Positions 48,722 through 57,919 of a stretch of 64,000 bases of DNA are shown here, piece after piece (position 1 is the stretch's first letter; each line of letters starts with the position of its first letter). Where the stretch lies: contig CAWFGU010000024.1 of NCBI GenBank assembly GCA_963815505.1, forward strand, positions 1 through 64,000, in the 5' to 3' direction. A program made the position numbers and the translations under genes. The DNA is from CAXBBB01 sp963815505 (lineage in GTDB: Bacteria; Bacteroidota; Rhodothermia; Rhodothermales; BA12). Under the pieces are notes generated by a model, which worked only from the letters and a program-made list of their open reading frames with translations, did not search any database and was not told the DNA's origin.

Positions 48722-51700
48722 ATGGCTGACGGACAACCCCTACACGGATCGCCCCACCGACCGACGATCAGCGCTGCCCTGGGATCGGCAGTGCTTCCGG
48801 TTCTCATCTGGGGTATCGTGTTCGCCGTCGTGCTTGCGGCCCTGCCGGGCTGGGCATGGCGCGCCAAAGTGCTCATCCGTCAGGAAGAGGGGCTGATCCT
48901 GATCGGCGTGATCGGGCTGTGGCGGTACGGTTGGTTCGTGACGCACCTGGTCAGAGGCTTCTTTTACACGCAGTTCGTCTACCCCTCGCTGAGGGCCAGC
49001 GCGCAGAGCCAGCGCAACCCGTGGCCCCAGCGGCTGTATTTCCTGATTCCGTCGTATTACGAAGACGCAGGCGTGACGGCGCGCGTCGTCGAGGCCCTGG
49101 CCCGCGAGGTCCGCGCGCTGCCGCACATCGACGTGCACGCCGTAGCGACGCTCGGGTCGGATGAGGAAGAGGACCTGTTCCGCCGCCTGTTCCTCCAGCA
49201 CGGCCATCCGCCCAACCTGCGGATGACGTACCTGCGCCAGAGCAAGGGTAAGCGCCACGCAATGGCCGACGCGCTGCGCGTCATTGGCCAGATCCGCGCC
49301 GACGACTTGAACGCGGCCCAGGCGTCCGCCGACGAGGCCTATGACGACGTCATCATCTTCATGGACGGCGACACCGAAGTGGGTGAGGGAACGGTGGCGC
49401 AGTGCCTGCCTTATTTCCGCGCGTTTCCCAAGTTGGGCGCTCTGACGACCGACGAACTGGGCCGCATCTACCGCGCCTCACCGCTGGTGCGCGAGTGGTT
49501 CTCGCTCAAGTTTATCAAGCGGCATTCGATCATGAAGTCGATCGCGCTGTCGCGCAAGGTCCTCACGCTGACCGGCCGCTACAGCGTCTTTCGCGCCGAC
49601 GCCGTCCTGAGCAACGAGATGGTCCGTTACCTCGAGGACGATCACATCCAGCACTGGGTGTACGGCCGCATCCGGTTTCTGATGGGCGACGACAAGAGCA
49701 CGTGGTTCGTGCTGCTCAAGAACGGATGGGAGATGTTCTACCTGCCCGACGTGGTCGTCTACTCGCTCGAGACGCGGACGCAAAACTTCTTCAAGCTCTC
49801 GCGCAGTCTGATGCTGCGGTGGAACGGCAATACGATGCGCACCAACGCGCGCACGCTCGATCTGGGACCCAAGCGCATCGGCGGCTTCATCTGGTACGCC
49901 ATCCTCGACCAGCGCATCTCGATGTGGACGACACTCATCGCGCCGATCGCTATGATCCTGCTGACCATCTTCGTCACGCCGTGGTTCGCCGCGTTCTACG
50001 TCGCCTGGATCATCATGGTGCGCCTGTTCCAGATTCTCGTGCTCGTGCTCCAGGGCCACACGATGCGCATCGTCGATTTGCCGCTGCAGCTCTACGACCA
50101 GTGGGTCGGCTCGTTCGTCAAGATCCGGGCGCTGTTCAACCTGGGCGAGCAGAAGTGGAGCAAGGCCAAGTCGTCGGGCGATGACGGCCAGAAGCTGCCC
50201 CTGTCGCGTCGGTGGATGCCGACGTTCCAGATGGTCGTTTCGCTGCTGACGCTCCTGCTGTTCGTCGGTGTGCTGACGAGCGTGTTTCGGACGCCCAACC
50301 TGTTCGACTTCCCCAACGCCGTCGAGCGTGCCCTCGTCCGCTGGACTGGAGAGGGCGACGCGCCGCGCAATCCTACTCGCCCCGTTGCGGACCGGTCGAG
50401 CAGTTCGCGTTCGGCTGCCGCCCCGCGATCCTCGGATGTTCGTGCCGACCCCATCGACCGAGCACCCGCCCGCGCATCCGATGAGCCGCTGCCCCGCCCC
50501 GAACCGCCGCGTGGCGACCAGTTCGAGGCCGAGCCGATCCGGCCGGGTATGGCGCCCATCGCTTCGGCTGACGCAAACGAAGACAAAGAGGGCGAGGTCG
50601 ACACCGACAGGGACGACGGAGACGAGTCCATCGTCATGCTCGAACCGACTGCGACCGCATCCGACCGAACCATCCGTCTCACCGACTATGGCGCGAGGGC
50701 CAACGACAGTGCCGACGACGCGCCCGCCTTCCGCGCCGCACTCGACGACCTAGTCGGCGGAGGCACACTGCTGCTGCCCGACGGCGTGCTCTACCTCGAC
50801 GCTCCGGTCCGCGTGACGCGTTCCAACGTGACGATCCGGGGCGGGGGCATGGACCAGACGCAGATCGTGGTGCGCATGACCAAACAGGCGGCGGGCGACG
50901 GCGAGGCCGCCTTCTTCGTCGAGGGCGACCGGGCCGGATCGGTCGGCAAAGTCGCCGATACTGCTTTGCGCGGAAGCCGCCGCATCCGGCTCGCCGACGC
51001 CGCGCCCGACCTGCCTGCGGGCACGCTGCTGTGGTTCGCCGCCGAGAACGACGACGCGTTCCTGCGCGCGCTCGGAGCCCAGCGCTGGGACGAGCGCTTC
51101 CCTCAGATCCAGCAGTTCTTCAGCCCGATCAGCGCCGTATCGGGCACGCGCGTCTCGACGCTTCGCTCGCTCGACCTCGACCTTCCGCCGGGGACCGACG
51201 TGCGGCTGGTGCGTCCCGCCAAAAACGTCGTGTTGGAACGCTTCGGCATTCGCCACGAGATTCCGGGCGCGCGTCCTGAAGAGGCCGCGTTCGTCTACGA
51301 GAATCTGCATCCCGATTATCAGGTGAGCAGCATTCGCTACCTGTGGGCCGAGGGCGGCGGTGTGCGCGACGTGGCGATCGAAATGACGGGCAAACACGCG
51401 CTCGCAATCGAGCGCAGCTACGCCGTCGAGAGCGAGCGCGTCGTCGTCAACGGCGCGTGGAACAAGGGTGCGGGCGGTACCGGATACGTCCGCTTCTCCC
51501 AAGCCCAGCGCTGCACGCTTCGCGACGCCGACATACGGGGCATCCGGCACGTCGTGTTTCAGTGGGGCGCCTCGCACAACCGCATCGTCAGCAGCCGCCT
51601 CTACGTCGATGTGAACTTCCACGGCGGCTTCTCGCGCTACAACCGCGTCGAGCGCACCATCGTCGCGCCGCCGCCGCAGCACCCGTGGGCACCTGTCATC

Positions 51701-51793
51701 CAGACGCCGGACGACGCGCGCTGGGCACCGCCGGACGGTCCGGGCAACACGGTCGAGAACTATACGGCCGTCTTTCCGGGGCAGGGCGGGTAG
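48722..51793 (+). CDS. Alg8-like GT2 polysaccharide synthase fused to a pectate-lyase-type beta-helix
   Basis: 1023 aa. Two N-terminal helices lead to a GT2 domain with MDGDTE (Asp215, Asp217), LEDDHI (Asp306, Asp307) and LMLRWNGN (Arg366, Trp367). The block LGPKRIGGFIWYAILDQRISMW is strongly Alg8-like. More membrane helices follow (about 390-450, 500-525). A disordered linker (540-650) rich in Pro, Arg and acidic residues precedes a C-terminal domain (651-1023). It begins IRLTDYGARANDSADDAPAFRAAL, the hallmark of Pectate_lyase_3 right-handed helices. No AlgG-type DPH motif is seen. The beta-helix should be periplasmic if the number of helices is even. A synthase-plus-modifier in one chain is unusual. 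Confidence 0.88.
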   Translation: MADGQPLHGSPHRPTISAALGSAVLPVLIWGIVFAVVLAALPGWAWRAKVLIRQEEGLILIGVIGLWRYGWFVTHLVRGFFYTQFVYPSLRASAQSQRNPWPQRLYFLIPSYYEDAGVTARVVEALAREVRALPHIDVHAVATLGSDEEEDLFRRLFLQHGHPPNLRMTYLRQSKGKRHAMADALRVIGQIRADDLNAAQASADEAYDDVIIFMDGDTEVGEGTVAQCLPYFRAFPKLGALTTDELGRIYRASPLVREWFSLKFIKRHSIMKSIALSRKVLTLTGRYSVFRADAVLSNEMVRYLEDDHIQHWVYGRIRFLMGDDKSTWFVLLKNGWEMFYLPDVVVYSLETRTQNFFKLSRSLMLRWNGNTMRTNARTLDLGPKRIGGFIWYAILDQRISMWTTLIAPIAMILLTIFVTPWFAAFYVAWIIMVRLFQILVLVLQGHTMRIVDLPLQLYDQWVGSFVKIRALFNLGEQKWSKAKSSGDDGQKLPLSRRWMPTFQMVVSLLTLLLFVGVLTSVFRTPNLFDFPNAVERALVRWTGEGDAPRNPTRPVADRSSSSRSAAAPRSSDVRADPIDRAPARASDEPLPRPEPPRGDQFEAEPIRPGMAPIASADANEDKEGEVDTDRDDGDESIVMLEPTATASDRTIRLTDYGARANDSADDAPAFRAALDDLVGGGTLLLPDGVLYLDAPVRVTRSNVTIRGGGMDQTQIVVRMTKQAAGDGEAAFFVEGDRAGSVGKVADTALRGSRRIRLADAAPDLPAGTLLWFAAENDDAFLRALGAQRWDERFPQIQQFFSPISAVSGTRVSTLRSLDLDLPPGTDVRLVRPAKNVVLERFGIRHEIPGARPEEAAFVYENLHPDYQVSSIRYLWAEGGGVRDVAIEMTGKHALAIERSYAVESERVVVNGAWNKGAGGTGYVRFSQAQRCTLRDADIRGIRHVVFQWGASHNRIVSSRLYVDVNFHGGFSRYNRVERTIVAPPPQHPWAPVIQTPDDARWAPPDGPGNTVENYTAVFPGQGG

Positions 51794-51868
51794 CGGCGGC
51801 ACAGGATGCGAGCGGCGTACCTTACGCGTACACCTCGTTCCACCGCTCCTAGTCTCTGCCCTCTCGCG

Positions 51869-52198
51869 ATGACCGAAACAGACATTCGCGCGCTGAACGA
51901 AGAGGGCGAAGGGGAAACGATAGAGTTCGAGAGTCAGTCCGGCGATCTGGTCGTGCGCTTTTTCCCCACCGGCTACGTGCCGCCCAGCCGTATCAGCCAT
52001 GACCTGAGCGACTTGCAGAAAGAACTGCTCCACGCACTCTCCCGCGCTGACGGAATGGCGCTCTCTCTGATCGAAGCCAATCTCACCGTCAGAGCGGCCC
52101 AGCGCACCATTCAGGAGAATCTCAACGTGTTGCGCACGCTTGGCTTGATCCGACTCGACGGGCATGGCCGGGGAGCGCTGTGGCGGTTGGTGGGATAG
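51869..52198 (+). CDS. Winged-helix protein, C-terminal half of an AlbA_2-type regulator
   Basis: 109 aa from the ATG at 51869. The C-terminal half (LQKELLHALSRADGMALSLIEANL...TIQENLNVLRTLGLIRLDGHGRGALWRL) is a winged helix as found at the end of AlbA_2/RecG-like ATP-binding regulators; the ATPase part is missing. It may be a stand-alone regulator or a remnant. It is the gene before the restriction-modification unit and, with the palindrome behind it, could act as its control protein. Confidence 0.72.
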   Translation: MTETDIRALNEEGEGETIEFESQSGDLVVRFFPTGYVPPSRISHDLSDLQKELLHALSRADGMALSLIEANLTVRAAQRTIQENLNVLRTLGLIRLDGHGRGALWRLVG

Positions 52199-52204
52199 AA
52201 CGCT

Positions 52205-52274
52205 CGCGCCTTTCTCCGCGCCTGCGAGCCGGAAAACATGTTTTCCAAGAGCCTCCGCGCCTTTCTCCGCGCCT
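52205..52274. promoter_or_regulatory. 16-bp perfect palindrome between 19-bp direct repeats
   Basis: GGAAAACATGTTTTCC (52231-52246) is a perfect palindrome. It is flanked by two exact copies of CGCGCCTTTCTCCGCGCCT (52205-52223 and 52256-52274), with a degenerate third copy behind. It lies directly before the restriction-modification gene and after the winged-helix gene; an operator for that regulator is the simplest reading. Confidence 0.6.
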
Positions 52275-52302
52275 TTCCGCGTCTTTCCTCCCCGCTTCAC
52301 TC

Positions 52303-55300
52303 ATGATCCCAGACTCCGTACGCACCCTCGTCGAACGCTTCGACGAGCAAAAGGCCGATTACAAAAAGACAGGCTACAACGAAACGCAGGTCCGGCGCGA
52401 GTTCATCGACCCGCTCTTCAAAGCGCTCGGGTGGGACGTAGACAACGAGGCAGGCTACTCCGAGTCCTACAAAGACGTGTTCCACGAGGCGCGCGTGCGG
52501 ATCGACACCAGCGACGGGCGGACGCAGAGCAAGGCGCCCGACTATGCGTTTCGCATCGGCGGGGTGCGCAAGTTCTTTGTCGAGGCCAAAAAGCCCAGCG
52601 TCGACATCAAGACGGACATCCATCCGGCGTTTCAGGTGCGGCGCTATGCGTGGTCCGATCCCAACGTACCGCTCGCCATTCTGACCGACTTCGAGGAGTT
52701 CGCGGTTTACGACGGGCGCGTCAAACCGCATAAAAAGGACAGTGCAGGCACGGCGCGCGTCTTCTACTGCACCTACGACCAGTACGCCGAGAAGTGGGAC
52801 GAGATTGCCGACACGTTCTCGCGCGACTCGATCCTCAAAGGCCGTTTCGACCGCTACGCCGACGACACCAAGAAGAGAGGGACGGAAGCGCCCGGAGACG
52901 CCTTTCTCAAAGAGATCGAAGGCTGGCGCGAACGCCTCGCCGCCGATCTAGCCAAGGGCAACCCCAGCCTCTCGGCGCGCGAGTTGAGTGGAGCCGTCCA
53001 GCGCACGATTGACCGGATCGTGTTCCTGCGCATCGCCGAGGACCGGGGCATCGAACCCGTCGGCGAACTCAAGACCGCCGTCAAGGGCAAGAACAGCTAC
53101 AGGCGCCTTGTCGAACTCTTCCGCGCCGCCGACGCGCGCTACAACTCGGGCCTGTTCCACTTCTCCGACGAGAAGGACCGCCCCGGAGACGCAGACACGC
53201 TCACGCCCGGCCTCAAACTCTCGGACGCGACGATCCGCGGCATCGTCAGCGGGCTGTACTTCCCCGAGTCGCCCTACGCCTTCGACGTGTTTCCCGCCGA
53301 TTTGCTGGGACAGGTCTACGAGCGCTTCTTGGGCAAGACGATTCGGCTCGACGGAAAGAAGGCCGTCATAGACGACAAACCCGAAGTCAAGAAGGCGGGC
53401 GGCGTCTACTACACGCCCACCTACGTCGTCGATTACATCGTGCGGCAGACGTTGGCACCGCTGCTCGACGGGATTTCGGACGCCAAACTCAAAGCCGTCT
53501 CGGTCCTCGACCCGGCGTGCGGATCGGGCTCGTTCCTGCTCGGAGCCTACGATTTCCTGCTGCGCTGGTACCTCGAACGCTACACGGCTGACGATCCCGA
53601 GCGGCACGCGCGCGGGCGTCCGCCTCGTCTCGTAAAGGGAGCCGACGACGCGTGGCGGCTCTCGCTCGACGAGAAAAAACGCATCCTCACCACCCACCTC
53701 TACGGCGTCGACATCGACGCCCAAGCCGTCGAAGTCACCAAGCTGTCCCTGCTGCTCAAGCTGCTCGAAGGCGAAACGCAGGCCACCATCAGCCCACAAC
53801 TCTCGCTGCTCACCCAGCGCATCCTGCCCGAACTCTCCGACAACGTGCGCTGCGGCAACAGCCTCGTCGGGCCGGACTTCTACGACGGGCACGCGCTCGA
53901 CCTGTTCTCGGACGACGACCACTACCGCATCAACGCGTTCGACTGGCACGCCGAGTTCGCGACTGTCATGGACCGAGGCGGCTTCGACGCTGTCGTCGGC
54001 AATCCGCCGTACGTGCGCATCCAGACGATGACGCAGTGGGCCGCGCCCGAAGTGGCGTACATCAAGTCGCACTACCGGTCTGCGGCCAAGGGCAACTTCG
54101 ACCTGTACGTCGCCTTCGTCGAGCAAGGGCTGCAGCTGATGGGACCGGCGGGGCGGATGGGATACATCCTGCCCCACAAGTTCTTCAACGCCAAGTACGG
54201 ACAGGCACTGCGCGGACTCGTCACCCAGGGCGATCACCTCGACGCCGTAGTTCACTTCGGTCACCAGCAGGTGTTCGATGGCGCATCGACGTATACCGCG
54301 CTCCTCTTCCTCACGTCCGCCGCTAACGCCTCGTTTCGGTACGCCGATGTAGACGACCTCGACGCGTGGCGCACCAGCCTCGCCGACGCCTCGACGCCCG
54401 AAGCCGTCGCCGCCGAAGGACAGGTACCCGCCGAGCGCATCTCCGACGCCGATTGGACTATTGTGGCCGGACCGGGAGCGGACGTGTTCTACCGCATCGG
54501 CGAGATGCCGCGCACGCTGGCCGACGTGACGAGCCGCATCTTCCAGGGGCTGAAAACCAGCGCGGACAAGGTCTACATCGTCCACGAGAATGCACGCACC
54601 GATGGCAAGATGACCATCTTCTCTCCCGAAACCGAGCGCGAGTACACTGTCGAGGCGGACCTCTTCCACCCGCTCGTCAAAGGCGGAGACAGTAAAGCAT
54701 ACCGTCTCACACGGACAGACCGCCGCATCCTGTTTCCCTACGAGACCCGACCCGACGGAGACGCCGGACTGATCCCCGCCGACGAACTCGCCGAGCGCTT
54801 CCCGCTTACGTGGGCTTACCTCACCGCCAATCGCGCCGTCCTCGAAGCCCGCGAACGCGGCAAGATGAAGGATCGGACTGGTACGGATACGGTTGTATCC
54901 AAAGGCGCTCGACGTGATGCCGCTGCCCAAGCTGTTCACGCCCGACCTCGCCCCGCGCGCCGCGTTCGCTCCCGACGCCACCGGGGAGGTCTTCTTTACT
55001 GGCGGTGCTTCGGGCGGCTACGGCCTGCTCGTGGACGACGATCCGGGCGAATCGTTCGTGCTCGGCCTGCTCAACAGCCGTCTGCTCGACTGGTACCTCA
55101 AAAAGATCTCGACGGCGATGCGCGGCGGCTGGTACTCGTTCGAGTCCAAGTACATCCGCTACCTACCCATCCCCGACCTCGCCCCGACCGACGCCCGCCA
55201 CACCCGCATGACCGACCTCGTCGCGTCGATGATCGCGCTCAAAGCGCAGCACACCCAGGCGTCCGGCCAGAGCGCGACGGTTCTCAAGCGCCGCATCGAG

Positions 55301-55384
55301 CAGACCGACCGGCAGATCGACGCGCTCGTCTACCAACTCTACGGCCTCACTCCCGACGAAATAGCCCTCGTAGAAGCCGCCTGA
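52303..55384 (+). CDS. Type IIG restriction-modification enzyme (Eco57I-like), one frameshifted segment
   Basis: About 1027 aa when repaired. The N-terminal nuclease has the PD-(D/E)xK pattern KAPDYAF...FFVEAKKP (Asp80, Glu94, Lys96). The central gamma-type N6-adenine methylase has motif I DPACGSGSFLLGA (from Asp403) and motif IV NPPYV (Asn567). The C-terminal part is the target-recognition domain (RYLPIPDL...LYGLTPDEIALVE). Cutting and methylation in one chain is typical of type IIG. The frame is lost near 54880-54897 after GKMKD and regained as YPKALDVMPLPKLFTPDLAPRAAF; sequencing error or decay. The DUF4062-like gene follows after 4 bp. Confidence 0.87.
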
Positions 55385-55388
55385 TCCT

Positions 55389-56531
55389 ATGCCCGAAGAC
55401 ATCGTCCGCATCACCGTTCTACTTGCCTCCACCAGCGAGGTCAACAGGGAGCGTGCAGCCGTGCGCCGTGCCGTCGAGGAGATCAACCGCACCAGCGGAG
55501 AGCGCGAAGGATGGGTGCTGACCGTGAAAGGGTGGGAGACCCATACGCGCTCCGCAGAAGGCCGCGCTCAGGCCGTCATCACTCGTCAGATCGGGCCGAC
55601 CGATATTTTCCTCGGTGTTCTCTGGACGCGCATCGGCACGCCAACGGGCAAAGCAGTGAGCGGGACGGTCGAGGAATACGACGAGGTCCGCAAACGCCGA
55701 GCACGGAGCCGTGCCAAGGTCAAGCCGAGTGTGATGTTCTACTTCAAGACCAAAGCACGCAAACCCGCCGACATCGACCCCAAGCAGTGGCAGGCCGTCA
55801 TCGACTTCAAGGCGCGCGTGTTCAAGAACAGTCTGGCACGCGAGTTCGAAACGACTAGAGAGTTCGAGGGACTGATCCGCGAACACCTGACCGCCGAAGC
55901 CCACGAAATCGTCAGTGCGCACCGTACCCCTGCCAATCGTACTACGTACGAGAGCCGGTCGGCTTTCACAAATCCGAAGTCCAAACCCTCTCCGAGAAAG
56001 ACTGGCGCCACCAAGCGCCCGCCCGTCGAATCGACCAAATCCGAAGCGAAGCCGAAACGGAAACGCCGCCCGTCCAAACCCAAACTGGACGTTCCCACCA
56101 TCGTCACCGACCGGGACCGAGCGGCCTACGTGGAAAAAGCTGCTCGCTCGGTGCGCACCCACTTCGAGCGTGCGGCGTCTACGTTCAACCGCACACACGC
56201 CAACGCCCGCATCGTCTGCTCCCGCCCGGACGGTGCCCAGGGCGCGTCGCTGATCGCCGAAGCCTTCAAGGATGACGAGTCGATTCTGCGTATTCGCGTG
56301 CGCGCCGAAACCGATTCGCGCTACGGCTCCCGTCCAGCGCTGCTCTACGAAAAAGGGTACGCGGGCTACGGGGCGAACTCATTTCACACCGAACAGCGGG
56401 TACACCTGTCCCAACAAGACGGGACTCCGGGCTTCGAGACCCCAGACCCCATGGACTGGCGTCTGCAAGCCATTCAGCCGCTCGGAGTGGCCCGAATATT
56501 CTGGAAACGTCTCACGGACACGTTGAAGTAA
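55389..56531 (+). CDS. DUF4062-like protein with unknown C-terminal domain, possible defence effector
   Basis: 380 aa. Residues 5-165 match the DUF4062-type alpha/beta domain: ITVLLASTSEVNRERAAVRRAVEEIN, then WETHT, DIFLGVLWTRIGTPTGKAVSGTVEEYDEVRKRR and VMFYFK. In other proteins this domain precedes NACHT/STAND ATPases and is linked to immunity. Here it is followed by a basic disordered linker (about 180-235, rich in Lys/Arg/Pro) and a new C-terminal domain (240-380) that I do not recognise. No ATPase is present. It starts 4 bp behind the type IIG gene, so joint expression is likely. The function is inference. Confidence 0.75.
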   Translation: MPEDIVRITVLLASTSEVNRERAAVRRAVEEINRTSGEREGWVLTVKGWETHTRSAEGRAQAVITRQIGPTDIFLGVLWTRIGTPTGKAVSGTVEEYDEVRKRRARSRAKVKPSVMFYFKTKARKPADIDPKQWQAVIDFKARVFKNSLAREFETTREFEGLIREHLTAEAHEIVSAHRTPANRTTYESRSAFTNPKSKPSPRKTGATKRPPVESTKSEAKPKRKRRPSKPKLDVPTIVTDRDRAAYVEKAARSVRTHFERAASTFNRTHANARIVCSRPDGAQGASLIAEAFKDDESILRIRVRAETDSRYGSRPALLYEKGYAGYGANSFHTEQRVHLSQQDGTPGFETPDPMDWRLQAIQPLGVARIFWKRLTDTLK

Positions 56532-56566
56532 GGCCATAGGAAGAGGCTGCGATCCCCAAATGCGAC

Positions 56567-56755
56567 GCCGTATCCCCCAAACGTCTCGCTGCAGGCCTAG
56601 AACGCTCTACCGTACCCATCGGAAACGTCGGTGCAATGCTGGAAACCGCCAGTGTCAGTCCCGGAGGCGGCGATGCACCACTCGGAATCGTCGATGTAAG
56701 CCCAGAAACTGCTGATGTAAGTCCCGGAAGTGTCGATGTAAGCCTGCATTCCGGC
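56567..56755. repeat. 21-bp periodic repeat array
   Basis: Degenerate 21-bp units. GATGTAAG recurs at 56693, 56714 and 56735; related GATGCACC (56672), AGTGTCAG (56651) and GGTGCAAT (56630) keep the same phase, and ACCGTACC/GCCGTATC extend it to 56609 and 56567. Read on the plus strand it codes heptads such as DVSPETA DVSPGSV; on the minus strand LTSAVSG LTSTIPS. It fills the gap between the DUF4062-like gene and the next gene. No clear start codon on the plus strand. Confidence 0.7.
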
Positions 56756-56894
56756 ATTCGGAGCATACATCGGGGCAATCGGCCCTCTCCCCGGCGATTC
56801 GAGAGGTAGCAGCGGAAAAATGGTCGGTGCCGGAGGTTACGCCGGGCGATACGGCGGGTCTAAAAGGGGGACCGCTCACCAACCCCCGACCGTC

Positions 56895-57545
56895 ATGATC
56901 TCCGATCTGTCCATTCCCGACCTCGTTGCCCGCTCCCGCACGCTCTACACCGCCGCCCGCGACACGCCCGAGATCGCTACGGCTCTGGCCGACCCGTTCG
57001 GCTATGGCCCGGACGATTACGCCGAAGGGTTGGCACTCGTCCAAGAGGTCGAGTCGCTCGACACCCATCAGAAGCGCGAGTACGGCGAGCAGCGCACCGC
57101 CGTCGAAGCCGGTCAAAGCGCCCTCGACGCGTTGAGCGGCTCATATACGGCGCACCGACGCATCGCGAGAGCACAAGTCGCCCGCAACTCGGCGGCCTAC
57201 GCCAACCTCGGGCTGAGCGGAAACGCACCGCGCACTCAAAACGAACTGATCTCCGCCGCCCGGACGTTCTACACTCGCCTGTCGTCCGAGCCTACCCTGA
57301 CCGATGGCGTCCGCGGCCTCGACGCTGACACCGGAGCCGAGGGGTTAGCCCTCGTCACTGCGGCAACCGACGCCCTCACCACGCGCGACATCGAAACCGG
57401 TCAGGCCCAACGCGCCACGTCCGTCCGCGACGACGCCGTGTCGCGCCTGCGCACCCACGCCCGCGAACTCGCCGAACTGTCCCGCATCGCCCTGGCCGAC
57501 ACGCCCCAGCTACGCGAAGTGCTGGGTCTGCTGGAGCGGTCGTAG
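56895..57545 (+). CDS. All-helical duplicated hypothetical protein
   Basis: 216 aa from the ATG at 56895. Two repeats: VARSRTLYTAARDTPEIATAL...YAEGLALVQEV...KREYGEQRTAVEAG and ISAARTFYTRLSSEPTLTDGV...GAEGLALVTAAT...IETGQAQRATSVRDD. They are helical bundles with no signal or membrane segment. Proteins of this type, with the LxxAxxFYxxL and EGxxLV pattern, occur as hypotheticals in several phyla; I know no function. It is immediately behind the 21-bp repeat array and may be linked to it. Followed by a terminator hairpin. Confidence 0.78.
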   Translation: MISDLSIPDLVARSRTLYTAARDTPEIATALADPFGYGPDDYAEGLALVQEVESLDTHQKREYGEQRTAVEAGQSALDALSGSYTAHRRIARAQVARNSAAYANLGLSGNAPRTQNELISAARTFYTRLSSEPTLTDGVRGLDADTGAEGLALVTAATDALTTRDIETGQAQRATSVRDDAVSRLRTHARELAELSRIALADTPQLREVLGLLERS

Positions 57546-57565
57546 GTCGGCTTCGCTAGAACCAA

Positions 57566-57598
57566 CCGGGTCGTCTCGCGCGCTGCGGAGCGGCCCGG
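57566..57598 (+). terminator. Terminator hairpin
   Basis: CCGGG (57566-57570) pairs with CCCGG (57594-57598) around GC-rich inner pairs, followed by TCTGCGTTTT. Confidence 0.45.
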
Positions 57599-57668
57599 TC
57601 TGCGTTTTGGGTTCGTACCACCCAGGAAAGACTTCTGACACTACCTCTGCAGTCACCTCCTGCCTCGG

Positions 57669-57750
57669 TCGTTGCGAGGAGCAGAGCGACGCGGCAATCT
57701 CGTGAGGCAGAGTGCTGCGCACCGAGGTTGCCGCGCTGGCCTCGCAACGA
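57669..57750. mobile_element. 82-bp palindromic REP/MITE element
   Basis: TCGTTGCGAGG (57669-57679) and CCTCGCAACGA (57740-57750) are perfect terminal inverted repeats. The inner arms (GCGGCAATCTCG and CGAGGTTGCCGC) also pair. Sequences with TCGTTGCGAGG ends and a CAATCTCGTGA centre are widespread small palindromic repeats. It sits in a 374-bp gap that otherwise holds only the terminator. Confidence 0.7.
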
Positions 57751-57919
57751 CTACCGCTTTCAGATCGGGGAAGAGAGGCAGGCGCTGGAACCATAGCGTC
57801 CGCCCCGCTCGAGCGCTCGGCCCAGAAAGACGCTCCACTCGCTGTTGTGGGGATATTTGGCGCGTGGGATAGTGTGCGATGCGGCGCGTGCGATCTTGCG
57901 GCACTCTTACCGCCCGCCG

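Noticed and set aside
51130..51793. Mannuronan C5-epimerase call for the beta-helix domain
   Set aside because: The DPH catalytic motif of AlgG/AlgE epimerases was looked for and not found, so only a pectate-lyase-type helix is claimed.
56567..56755. CRISPR-like array
   Set aside because: Units are contiguous 21-bp degenerate repeats without unique spacers, and no cas genes are present.
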